Below are positions 25,630 to 33,280 of a stretch of DNA of 64,000 nt, piece after piece; the stretch's first letter is position 1; the number at the start of each line of letters is the position of its first letter. Position numbers and translations under genes: made by a program. The notes beneath the pieces are model-generated. The model was given only the letters and a program-made list of their open reading frames with translations. It was not told the DNA's origin and made no database searches. The DNA comes from Allostella vacuolata. GTDB lineage: Bacteria > Pseudomonadota > Alphaproteobacteria > ATCC43930 > Allostellaceae. Location of the stretch: assembly GCA_006739055.1 (NCBI GenBank), contig AP019702.1, forward strand, positions 1,887,001-1,951,000, written 5' to 3'.

Positions 25630-26133
25630 ATGGACGGGGTGTGGCGCGGTCTCGACCGGCTCTTCACCGGTCTGCTGTGGATTGCGGTCGCCTGCGGCAT
25701 GACGATGACGACGTTCGTCGTGCTGGCGTCCGTCATGCGCTATTTCGTCGGCAGCCCGTTCCGGTTCACGGAGGAGCTGGTCGGGTTGCTGTTCGTGTCC
25801 GTCGCCTTCCTGGGCCTGCCCTGGGCGACGATGCACAACCGGCATCTCCGCATCACTCTCATCCCGGACAAGCTGCCCGCTGCCGTCCGCCGGGTCACCG
25901 ACCTTCTGGCGAGCCTGCTGGTGCTGGCGTTCTGCGTGATCTTCGCGGTCCAGTCCTGGGAGTTCGCCTCCTTCTCGCTGATGCTCAATGCGCGCTCGGA
26001 CATGGGCGGCATCCCGCTGTTCCCCTGGATGGTGCTGATGCCGGCCGCCTGCGCGGCCGCCGGCGTCGGTGTCCTGGTCCGGCGCCTGCGCGGCCCCATG
26101 CCCGGGGACGACGAACCGCCTCCGGGGGTCTGA
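25630..26133 (+). CDS. dctQ: TRAP transporter small permease (system 1)
   Basis: A 167-residue DctQ-type membrane subunit with four hydrophobic segments, beginning MDGVWRGLDRLFTGLLW. The family pattern is the charged loop around FRFTEELVGLLFVSVAFLGL followed by MHNRHLRITLIPDKLP. It pairs with DctM to form the sodium-coupled channel for the ligand delivered by DctP. The ATG at 25630 has the GGGGGG-type leader just upstream; an in-frame ATG at 25603 is less likely. It ends 5 bp before dctM. Confidence 0.88.
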   Translation: MDGVWRGLDRLFTGLLWIAVACGMTMTTFVVLASVMRYFVGSPFRFTEELVGLLFVSVAFLGLPWATMHNRHLRITLIPDKLPAAVRRVTDLLASLLVLAFCVIFAVQSWEFASFSLMLNARSDMGGIPLFPWMVLMPAACAAAGVGVLVRRLRGPMPGDDEPPPGV

Positions 26134-26138
26134 CGCCC

Positions 26139-27428
26139 ATGTTCTGGCTCTATTTCGCAGGCGGCCTCGGCATCACCGCCCTGACGGGCGTGCCGATCGG
26201 CATCGGCCTGGCGCTGACCGGCATGGCGATCCTGCATTTCGAGGCGGGCGGCGCCACCTCGCTGGCGGTGACGGCGGTGTGGAACGTCCTGACGGACTTC
26301 ACGCTGAGCTCGATCCCGCTGTTCATGTTCATGGGCGACCTGATGATGGAGAGCGGGCTGAGCCGCCGCCTCTATTCCGGGCTGGCCCCGCTGTTCCACC
26401 GGGTGCCGGGCCGCCTGCTGCATTCCAACATCGCCGTCTGCGCGCTGTTCGGCGCGGTCGCCGGCACCAGCACCTCCACGGCGGCGGCCGTGGGCACGGT
26501 CGCCTATCCCGAGCTGACGCGGCGCGGATACGACCGGCCGGCGGTGGTGGCCTCGCTCGCCGCCGGCGGCACGCTGGGCCTGCTCATCCCGCCCAGCCTG
26601 TCGCTGCTCCTCTACGGCGCCACCCAGCAGGTCTCGATCGGGCGCCTCTTCCTCGCCGGGATCATCCCGGGGCTGATGATGGCCGGCCTCTTCATGGCCT
26701 GGATCTATATCTCCGCGCGCCGCAACCCCGGGCTGACGCCGCAGGGCGGCGACCGGCCGACCATCGGGGAACAGCTGCGCGGTCTGCTCGGCACCTGGCC
26801 GCTGGTGGTCCTGGTCTTCGCCTGCCTGGGCACCGTGTTCCTGGGCTGGGCGACCCCGACCGAGGCCGCCGGCCTCGGCGTCGCCGCGGCGATCCTGGTC
26901 GGCTTCCTGTTCGGCGAGCTGACGCTGCGCCGGACCTGGAATGCCTTCCTCAACACCACGATCGTCTTCTCCTCGATCGTGCTCGTCATCATCGGCTCGC
27001 TGATCCTGTCGCAGGCGGTCAGCATCCTCGGCCTGCCGTCCCAGGTCATGCAGGCCGTGGTCGACCTCGGCGTCTCCAAGTACTGGGTGCTGGTGCTGGT
27101 AGTGGTCACCTACCTGATCCTCGGCTGCTTCTTCGACGGCGTGTCGCTGATGCTGCTGACGATCCCGCTCGCCTACCCGGTGATGACGGGGATGGGCTTC
27201 GACCCGGTCTGGCTCGGCGTCGTCATCACCATCCTGATCGAGGTCGGAATGCTGACCCCGCCCGTGGGCATGAACCTGTTCGTGCTGACGGCGATCACCA
27301 AGCAGGAGGTCTCGCTCGGCCAAGCGGCGCGTGCGGCCATACCCTACTGGCTCCTGCTGCTGACCGGCGTGCTCATCCTCACGCTCCTGCCCGGGATCGC
27401 CCTCTGGCTGCCCTCGATGATGGGGTAG
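26139..27428 (+). CDS. dctM: TRAP transporter large permease (system 1)
   Basis: A 429-residue DctM subunit, the main transport channel, with about twelve membrane segments. Typical stretches are GVPIGIGLALTGMAIL near the N-terminus, GAVAGTSTSTAAAVGTVAYPE, AAGGTLGLLIPPSLSLLLYG and the C-terminal VGMLTPPVGMNLFVLTAI. It is separated from dctQ by 5 bp and closes the hyuAB-dctPQM operon. A near-palindromic hairpin follows the stop. Transport specificity is set by the DctP partner. Confidence 0.93.
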   Translation: MFWLYFAGGLGITALTGVPIGIGLALTGMAILHFEAGGATSLAVTAVWNVLTDFTLSSIPLFMFMGDLMMESGLSRRLYSGLAPLFHRVPGRLLHSNIAVCALFGAVAGTSTSTAAAVGTVAYPELTRRGYDRPAVVASLAAGGTLGLLIPPSLSLLLYGATQQVSIGRLFLAGIIPGLMMAGLFMAWIYISARRNPGLTPQGGDRPTIGEQLRGLLGTWPLVVLVFACLGTVFLGWATPTEAAGLGVAAAILVGFLFGELTLRRTWNAFLNTTIVFSSIVLVIIGSLILSQAVSILGLPSQVMQAVVDLGVSKYWVLVLVVVTYLILGCFFDGVSLMLLTIPLAYPVMTGMGFDPVWLGVVITILIEVGMLTPPVGMNLFVLTAITKQEVSLGQAARAAIPYWLLLLTGVLILTLLPGIALWLPSMMG

Positions 27429-27444
27429 GGGGCACGATCCCTTT

Positions 27445-27477
27445 CCCGGCCGGCGGGTCCTATCCCGCCCGGCCGGG
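27445..27477 (+). promoter_or_regulatory. GC hairpin between dctM and the phospholipase D-like gene
   Basis: Inverted repeat CCCGGCCGGCGGG (27445-27457) and a complementary arm with one bulged C (27464-27477), 6-nt loop. It lies 17 bp after the dctM stop and immediately before the first possible start of the next gene. It has no U run, so it may be a weak terminator or may limit access to the downstream start codon. Confidence 0.5.
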
Positions 27478-27484
27478 CAACCGG

Positions 27485-28642
27485 GTGGTGCCGCTCATCG
27501 ACGGGGTGCCGGCCTTCCGGCGGATCGGCGCGGCCGTGGCCGCCGCCCGACGCAGCGTGTGGATCACCGTTGCCTTCGTCGACCCCGACCGCGCCATGCC
27601 GGACGGCCAGGGATCGGTCTTCGACGTGCTCGACCGCGCGGCCGCGCGCGGGCTCGATGTCCGCGTCCTCTTCTGGCGACCCAACCCGGAGAGCGCCGGC
27701 TTCGGCCAGGTCTTCGCCGGCACGAGGGCCGACCGCGCGCTGCTGCGCGCCCGGGGGTCTGGCTGGCGCGCGCGCTGGGATCGCGCGCCGGGTCGTGCCT
27801 GCCACCACCAGAAGAGCTGGCTGGTCGATGCCGGCCAGGCGGGGGAGAGGGCCTTCATCGGCGGCATCAACCTGACGGCGGGGCTGGCCGGCGTGCCCGG
27901 CCATGCCGGCCCGGGCCAGGTCCACGACGCCTATGTCGAGATCGCGGGCCCGTCGGCCTGCGACGTCCACGACAATTTCGTCGATCGCTGGAACGGCGCC
28001 GGGAGCGAGCCGGACGGGTGCTGGCCCGATGGCGGAGAACCGCCGATGGCGCTGCCCGTCGGGCCGGGTGCCGTCCGCGGCGATGCCGTCGTCCAGGTCC
28101 AGCGCAGCCTGCCCGACGGCGAGCGCACGATCCTCGACCAGTATCGCCTAGCGATCGCGGCCGCCCGGCGCACGATATATATTGAGAACCAGGCGCCACC
28201 TGCAGCAGCGATCGCCGAAGCCCTGGCGGCGGCGCTGGCGCGCGGCGTCGCCGTGGCCGCACTGGTCCCGGCCGCGATCGGGCACGTGCCGCTGCCGAAT
28301 CATCTGGCGACGCTCTGCCGGCATCCCGGCTTCACCCTCGCCGGCCTGGCGGGCCCGGAGCCGGTCCATGTCCATGCCAAGCTCATGCTGGTCGATGATG
28401 GCTGGGCGACCATCGGCTCAAGCAACCTCCATGAACACTCGCTGTTCCGGAACAGCGAGCTGAACGCATCCTTCCGCGACCCGCAGGTGGTCCGCCGGCT
28501 ACTCCGCGACCTGTTGGCGGAGCATCTGGACACCGATACGGCCGATGTCGACGACCGGGCGGCACTGGCATTGTTCCGCCGGATCGCGGACGCCAATCGA
28601 CGGGGATGCCGACAAGGGGCGGCTGTCAGGATCGGACCTTAA
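27485..28642 (+). CDS. phospholipase D-like protein with two HKD motifs
   Basis: A phospholipase D superfamily enzyme, about 385 residues from the GTG used here. Both catalytic HxKxxxxD motifs are present: HQKSWLVD in the first half and HAKLMLVD near the end, the latter in a context VHVHAKLMLVDDGWATIGSS typical of the family. It may act as a phosphatidyltransferase or phosphodiesterase, for example cardiolipin synthase-like, though the protein lacks an N-terminal membrane anchor. There is no ATG; the GTG at 27485 lies next to a hairpin, and codons upstream overlap dctM, so the true start is uncertain. Neighbouring genes give no clue to substrate. Confidence 0.8.
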   Translation: MVPLIDGVPAFRRIGAAVAAARRSVWITVAFVDPDRAMPDGQGSVFDVLDRAAARGLDVRVLFWRPNPESAGFGQVFAGTRADRALLRARGSGWRARWDRAPGRACHHQKSWLVDAGQAGERAFIGGINLTAGLAGVPGHAGPGQVHDAYVEIAGPSACDVHDNFVDRWNGAGSEPDGCWPDGGEPPMALPVGPGAVRGDAVVQVQRSLPDGERTILDQYRLAIAAARRTIYIENQAPPAAAIAEALAAALARGVAVAALVPAAIGHVPLPNHLATLCRHPGFTLAGLAGPEPVHVHAKLMLVDDGWATIGSSNLHEHSLFRNSELNASFRDPQVVRRLLRDLLAEHLDTDTADVDDRAALALFRRIADANRRGCRQGAAVRIGP

Positions 28643-28685
28643 GGCGCGACGGATGGGGCTAAGCCAGACACCGCTTCGGCTCGAC

Positions 28686-29201
28686 TTACCGGACGGGGCG
28701 GAACACCGGCAGCTCGTATCGCCTGCGAGCATCGAAAATGATCGATGTTTCGATGCGGGTGACCCCTGGCCTGTTGGTGAACTGGTCCAACGCCAGGTCC
28801 TTGAGGTGTCGGGTGTCCTGCACCACCACATGCACGATCAGATCGTAGCGCCCTGTCACGAGGAAGGCTGATCGCACCTCCGGCACGCCCACGACATAGT
28901 CCATGAACTGGTCGACCGTCCCGCGTTCGTGCTTCGACAGCTCGATCATGAAGAGGGCCTCAAGGCCGATTCCCAGAGCCTTGGGGTCCACCTCGACATG
29001 GGTTCCTCGCAGAATGCCGGTATCGCGCATCCGCTTGATGCGTTCATGGGTCGTCGAAGTAGCAAGCCCAACTTCGGCGGCGATCTCCTTTACGGACAGC
29101 CGGGCATTGTTCTGCAAAAGACGGAGAATGCCGGCGTCGGTTCGGTCAAGATCGGGTATAGACGCATTTCTCCGTAATTCATTCGTTCGATCATCCATCA
29201 T
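28686..29201 (-). CDS. Lrp/AsnC family transcriptional regulator
   Basis: A 171-residue regulator. The N-terminal helix-turn-helix runs around RLSVKEIAAEVGLATSTTHE and the C-terminal RAM-type ligand domain follows (LEALFMIELSKHERGTVDQF, then VTGRYDLIVHVVVQDTRHL). Lrp-type proteins assemble into dimers and octamers and respond to small metabolites. It is divergent from a PhyH dioxygenase with a 48-bp gap that contains a perfect 13-bp palindrome. The pair is of lower GC than its surroundings. The start at 29201 (MMDDRTNELRRN) is chosen; an adjacent ATG at 29198 is equally possible. It likely controls the dioxygenase and itself. Confidence 0.9.
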   Translation of the reverse strand: MMDDRTNELRRNASIPDLDRTDAGILRLLQNNARLSVKEIAAEVGLATSTTHERIKRMRDTGILRGTHVEVDPKALGIGLEALFMIELSKHERGTVDQFMDYVVGVPEVRSAFLVTGRYDLIVHVVVQDTRHLKDLALDQFTNRPGVTRIETSIIFDARRRYELPVFRPVR

Positions 29202-29205
29202 GCCG

Positions 29206-29218
29206 GCGATAATATCGC
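29206..29218. promoter_or_regulatory. candidate Lrp operator
   Basis: Perfect palindrome GCGATAATATCGC (6-bp arms around a central A) in the 48-bp gap between the two divergent start codons. It is close enough to both starts to repress or activate both. Binding by the adjacent Lrp-type protein is inference. Confidence 0.5.
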
Positions 29219-29249
29219 TCCATGGCAAGAATGATAGACGGATGTGGGC

Positions 29250-30158
29250 ATGGCCGCTTTTGACCTTCCCCTTCTCGCCCATATAGGTGAGGCCGAAACC
29301 GACCGCTTTCGGCGCGATGGCTATCTGGTTATCGAGCGCTTCCTGACGGAAGAGCGCATTGCCGCGCTCCGCGACAGTTTTCCAAAACTCTTCGCCGGGA
29401 AGTTCGACACCGGCGTCTATCCCGACGAATGGTACTGGCGCGAGGGCATGAGCCTGCCCGACGTGACGCGCCACATGGCGAACGCCTGGAAGGCCGATCT
29501 GAACGTCGCGAAGCTGGCCCTGTCAGCCGATATCGGGCGTGCGGCGGCCAGGCTCGCCGGGTGGCCCGGCGTGCGGCTTGGGCAGGACACGATCTGGTGG
29601 AAGGCGCCGAGAACCAAGCCGGTGGCGCATCATCAGGATTCGTCCTTCATGGATTTTCTCAACCCGGCCCGAACCATCACTTGCTGGGTGACCCTGGACG
29701 ATACCCATCGGGACGCGGGGACACTGGAATATGTGCCCGGCTCCCATCTCTGGCCCCTTACCCCGCTTCCGGAGGCTTTTCACGGGCAGGATGACTATCG
29801 CGCCCAGATGAAGGCGGCGGCTGCCAAGTCCGGTATCACGCCAGCGGAGCCGGTCTTCATCGAAGTCCCGGCGGGCTCGTGCGTCTTTCACGCCGGCGAG
29901 ATCTGGCACGGTTCCGGTCCCAACACGACCGGTGATCGCATGCGCCGCTCCATCGGCGTCCACATGATCCCTGCCGACGCACAGTTCAGCGACCGGCACG
30001 GCGGCTACATCTATCGCCGTTACCAGCGAACCGGCGACCCCGGTCTGGACGAAAGCTTCTTCCCGCTGCTGTGGTCGGATGATGCTCGGCGCACGCTCTG
30101 GATCGAGGGCTATTGCGAGACCGGCCGACGCCGGGAGCCTGAACGGCCGACACCCTGA
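29250..30158 (+). CDS. PhyH-type 2-oxoglutarate/Fe(II) dioxygenase
   Basis: A 302-residue phytanoyl-CoA dioxygenase-family enzyme. The iron-binding HxD is in VAHHQDSSFMDF and the distal His lies in FHAGEIWHGSG; an Arg suited to 2-oxoglutarate binding lies in DRMRRSIGVHM. The double-stranded beta-helix core is otherwise typical (TCWVTLDDTHRDAGTLEYVP, PGSHLWPL). It would hydroxylate an unknown substrate. It is divergent from an Lrp regulator and is of lower GC than its neighbours. The start ATG at 29250 is used; a GTG six bases earlier is in frame. The gene is followed by a 147-bp gap that may carry a gene remnant. Confidence 0.87.
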   Translation: MAAFDLPLLAHIGEAETDRFRRDGYLVIERFLTEERIAALRDSFPKLFAGKFDTGVYPDEWYWREGMSLPDVTRHMANAWKADLNVAKLALSADIGRAAARLAGWPGVRLGQDTIWWKAPRTKPVAHHQDSSFMDFLNPARTITCWVTLDDTHRDAGTLEYVPGSHLWPLTPLPEAFHGQDDYRAQMKAAAAKSGITPAEPVFIEVPAGSCVFHAGEIWHGSGPNTTGDRMRRSIGVHMIPADAQFSDRHGGYIYRRYQRTGDPGLDESFFPLLWSDDARRTLWIEGYCETGRRREPERPTP

Positions 30159-30256
30159 TCAGCACGCCTGGACCAGACCTCCAGCCCATCGAAATGCAGG
30201 CTTTCCAGGAACTCCACGAGCGGTAGCCGGTCCGGGCCGGGTGTCGGTGCCGCCAT
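30110..30256 (-). pseudogene. possible truncated gene remnant
   Basis: A minus-strand 48-codon frame whose first 30-odd residues read like a real N-terminus (MAAPTPGPDRLPLVEF, then LESLHFDGLEVWSR) before breaking into low-complexity Arg/Ser sequence where it enters the antisense of the PhyH gene. It starts 50 bp beyond the MFS stop on the same strand. It may be the decayed start of a gene cut off when the Lrp-PhyH segment arrived; it could equally be chance. Confidence 0.2.
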
Positions 30257-30305
30257 GTTCTGACCAGCCGGTCGGTCGGGATTTGCGGAACGTCGAGCGC
30301 CGCGT

Positions 30306-31553
30306 CTAGCCGGCGCTCTTCGCGCGGCGGGGCGATGGCGGCGGCAGCAGCCTGGGCGACACCACGAACCAGGCGAAGGCCAGCAGCTGGAGCGCCAGCA
30401 GCGACCCGAACGCCACCTGGTAGCCCTGCGGGTCGTAGCCGCCCTCGGCCGTGCGCGGCCACAGGCCGATAATGCCGCCGATGGCGTATTGCAGCAGGAA
30501 GGCGCCGGTGCCCGACAGCACGTTCATCCCGGTGTTGGCCCGGCCGGCGAAGGCCGGCCCGAAATGCTGCGACAGCGCGGCATAGGTCAGGGTGATGACG
30601 TTGAAGGTGGCGCCGAAAACGGCCCACAGGGCGGCCGACCCGCCGATCCATTCCAGCACGATGCCGAGCTCGGCCAGCATGAACAGCACGGCCGCGCCCC
30701 CGGCCACGGCCAGCGTGCCGATGCCGCGGCGATGCAGCGCCTCGGCGACCACCCCGCCCAGCGCCGAGCCGATGCTGAGGGCGAGCGCCATGATCATGAG
30801 CTGGGTGGCGACGTCGGGGCGCGCGAAGCCGGCGACGTCGTGCAGCCACGGGCCCGCCCACAGGGTCTGGATGGCCGAGCCACTGGCGAAGCCGAGCAGC
30901 GTGATCGGTGCCACGCGCCAGAACAGCCGGTCGCGGTAGATGACGGTGAACAGCTCGCGCACCTGGCGGCCCATCGGCACCGGCGCGGCGGTCCGCGGCC
31001 GCTCCGGCACCACCAGCCACAGGGCGATCGCCGCCAGCAGGGCGGCACCGCCGCCGATCAGCATCAGGCCGCGCCAGCCGGCTACCCCGATCATCATCTG
31101 CGCCGGTGCGGTCGCCACCACCGCGCCCAGGCTGCCGAAGCCCAGGAACAGCCCGTTGAGCAGCGGCAGCCGGCCGGGCGGGAACCAGTCGGCCATCTGC
31201 TTGTAGGCCGACATCAGGCCGCCGGCGAAGCCAAGCCCGACCATCGCCCGGCCGATCGCCACGGTCGCCAGGTCGTGGCCGACGGCGATCACGCAGGCGC
31301 CGACGGCCGCCACCGCCACCAGCGTGCCCTGCACCCGGCGCGCGCCGAAGCGGTCGAGCAGCGCCCCCAGCGGCAGCTGGAAGAGCGCGAAGGTGAGGAA
31401 GTACATGGACGTCAGCAGGCCGAGGTCGCTCGGCCCCAGGCCCAGTTCCGCCACCAGGTCCGGCGCGATCAGGGCGTTGATCGAGCGAAAGAACAGCGAC
31501 AGGAAATAGGCCGCCGCGAACGGCGCGATGACGCGGATCGCCAGGCCGGTCAC
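30306..31553 (-). CDS. MFS transporter
   Basis: A 415-residue major facilitator with about twelve membrane helices. The N-terminal half has FAAAYFLSLFFRSINALIAP and the loop DRFGARRVQGTLVA, similar to the MFS conserved loop between helices 2 and 3. Helices 4-6 include AIGRAMVGLGFAGGLMSAYK. It would export or import a small molecule by proton coupling. It is divergent from the sigma factor at 31748 and convergent with the PhyH gene; no catabolic partner is adjacent. Substrate unknown. Confidence 0.87.
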   Translation of the reverse strand: MTGLAIRVIAPFAAAYFLSLFFRSINALIAPDLVAELGLGPSDLGLLTSMYFLTFALFQLPLGALLDRFGARRVQGTLVAVAAVGACVIAVGHDLATVAIGRAMVGLGFAGGLMSAYKQMADWFPPGRLPLLNGLFLGFGSLGAVVATAPAQMMIGVAGWRGLMLIGGGAALLAAIALWLVVPERPRTAAPVPMGRQVRELFTVIYRDRLFWRVAPITLLGFASGSAIQTLWAGPWLHDVAGFARPDVATQLMIMALALSIGSALGGVVAEALHRRGIGTLAVAGGAAVLFMLAELGIVLEWIGGSAALWAVFGATFNVITLTYAALSQHFGPAFAGRANTGMNVLSGTGAFLLQYAIGGIIGLWPRTAEGGYDPQGYQVAFGSLLALQLLAFAWFVVSPRLLPPPSPRRAKSAG

Positions 31554-31747
31554 GACGGACGCCTGCCGCGGCGACGGGGCTCGGTGGACGGGCGGGGCAT
31601 GGTGAGGGGCTCGACGAGACGGTGGGAGCGGAACCTTATCGGCTGGAGCACCGGTCGCGCAATGCAGCTGGTCGACCGCGGATGTTGCGAGGCACTCGCA
31701 TTCGCGTTAGGAGCCTTGTCGGAGGCGGCAAGTGGCGGGGGCCGGCG

Positions 31748-32269
31748 GTGGCGTTGTGCGATCTGGGCGGGCTGTTCCGTGCGTATGGCCAGGAGCTGCT
31801 GCGCTTCCTGGTCCGGCGCGGCGCGAGCCGGGAGACGGCGGCGGACATCGTCCAGGAATCGTTCGAACGGATGCTGCGAACCGCCCCGGCGCTCGATGCG
31901 GGCGACGGGCGCGCCTACCTGTTCCGCACCGCCGCCAACCTCGCCGCCGACCAGGGCCGGAGGACGCGGCTGGCGCCGCTGGCGGGCGACGGCGAGGCGA
32001 TCCTGTCGGGCGTGGCCGACCCGGCACCGTCGCCGGAGGCGTCGCTGCTGTCGCGCGACGAGCTGCGCCGGCTGGCGGCTGCGATCGATACCCTGCCGCC
32101 GCGCGCGCGGGCGGTCTTCCTCATGGCTCGCATCGACGGGCTGACCTTCGTCGAGATCGGCCGGCGGCTCGGCATCTCGCCGAAGACGGCGTTCAGCCAC
32201 CTGACCCATGCGCTGGAGCTGCTCCGCGCCCGCATGGCCGGGCCCGATGGGAACGGGGGCGCGCCATGA
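31748..32269 (+). CDS. RNA polymerase sigma factor, ECF/FecI type
   Basis: A 173-residue ECF sigma factor. Region 2 appears as LFRAYGQELLRFLVRRGASR and continues through AADIVQESFERMLR; region 4 is IDTLPPRARAVFLMARIDGL followed by TFVEIGRRLGISPKTAFSHL. It is followed by an anti-sigma gene (4-bp ATGA overlap) and a TonB-dependent receptor with a signalling domain, the standard FecI-FecR-FecA order, so it should direct transcription of the receptor gene. No ATG lies in a plausible place; GTG at 31748 with an upstream GCGGGGG is chosen, TTG at 31754 is an alternative. Confidence 0.86.
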   Translation: MALCDLGGLFRAYGQELLRFLVRRGASRETAADIVQESFERMLRTAPALDAGDGRAYLFRTAANLAADQGRRTRLAPLAGDGEAILSGVADPAPSPEASLLSRDELRRLAAAIDTLPPRARAVFLMARIDGLTFVEIGRRLGISPKTAFSHLTHALELLRARMAGPDGNGGAP

Positions 32270-33174
32270 CCGACCCCCTGGCGCGCGAGGCGGCCGACCG
32301 CTTCGCCCGCAGCCTCGACCCTGCCGCCGGCGAGGCCGAGCGGGTAGCCCTCTGCGCCTGGCTGGCGGCCGACCCCCGCCATCGCGCGGCCTTCGGCGAG
32401 ATCGAGCGCCTGTGGAGCGGTGCGGCGCTCCTGCCCGATCCGCGTCGCGAGCCGGTCCTGTCGCGCCGCCGCTTCGGCCGCCGCGCGGCCGGTGTCGCGG
32501 CCATGGCGGCCGCTGCCGCGGGCGCCTATGTGCTGCTGCCGGCGGGCTGGCTCGCCGACTTCGGCACAGGCGCCGGGGAGCGGCGCACCGTCGAGCTGCC
32601 GGATGGATCGGCCGCGGAGCTCTCGACATCCACCGCCCTGTCGGTCGCCTTCGACGGCGGCGTGCGCCACGTCCACCTGCATCGCGGGGAGGCGTTCCTC
32701 CATGTCGTGGAGGACCCGCGCCCCTTCTCGATCCAGGCGGCGGGCGGCCGGACCACCGCCCTGGAAGCGGACGTCGCGGTCGCCATGGCCGCCGACGGGG
32801 TCCGGGTCGCCGTGCAGAAGCGCGCCGCGATGGTCGCCGTCGGGCGGGACCGGGTGGTGGTCGAGGCGGGGCGGCGGGTGCGCTACGACGCAGCGCTGGG
32901 GCCGGTCGAACCCGCCGACCTGGCGGTCGACCTCGCCTGGCGGCAGGGCAGGCTGGTGTTCCACGCGGTGCCGTTCGGCCGGGTGGTGGCCGAGCTCGAC
33001 CGCTGGCGTCCCGGCCGCACCATCGTCATGGACGACGCCCTGGCCCGCCGGCCGGTCACGGTCATCGTCGATGTCCGCCGGTCGGATGCGATCGTGGCGG
33101 CGCTGCCGCGGATGCTGCCGGTCCGGCTGGTCACCCTGTCGCGCTACCTGACGCTGGTCTATCCGGCGGCCTGA
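32266..33174 (+). CDS. FecR-type anti-sigma factor
   Basis: A 302-residue inner-membrane sigma regulator. A DUF4880-like cytoplasmic domain (ADRFARSLDPAAGEAERVAL and ADPRHRAAFGEIERLWSG) is followed by a single membrane helix (VAAMAAAAAGAYVLLPAGW), a FecR periplasmic domain with the segment VELPDGSAAELSTSTALSV, and a C-terminal STN-like domain. It receives the signal from the receptor's STN domain and releases or activates the ECF sigma factor. The start codon overlaps the sigma stop (ATGA), which couples their translation. Confidence 0.9.
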   Translation: MTDPLAREAADRFARSLDPAAGEAERVALCAWLAADPRHRAAFGEIERLWSGAALLPDPRREPVLSRRRFGRRAAGVAAMAAAAAGAYVLLPAGWLADFGTGAGERRTVELPDGSAAELSTSTALSVAFDGGVRHVHLHRGEAFLHVVEDPRPFSIQAAGGRTTALEADVAVAMAADGVRVAVQKRAAMVAVGRDRVVVEAGRRVRYDAALGPVEPADLAVDLAWRQGRLVFHAVPFGRVVAELDRWRPGRTIVMDDALARRPVTVIVDVRRSDAIVAALPRMLPVRLVTLSRYLTLVYPAA

Positions 33175-33280
33175 AAATTCTCGCGGGTCGGACCCAGGTT
33201 TCCGGCCTCGCCATCCGTCTTCCGCAATTGCGAGGCATGCGCACTGGCGCGCGAAGCATCGCGAACGGGGGATCGGGCGG

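Noticed and set aside
28165-28190. ATATAT-rich stretch resembling the GntR site
   Set aside because: It lies inside the phospholipase D-like coding region, lacks the flanking CT/AG dyad and is not before a gene start.
33175-33280. Fur box or sigma promoter before the TonB receptor
   Set aside because: I saw short AT-rich and palindromic bits but nothing matching a Fur site or an assignable ECF promoter.
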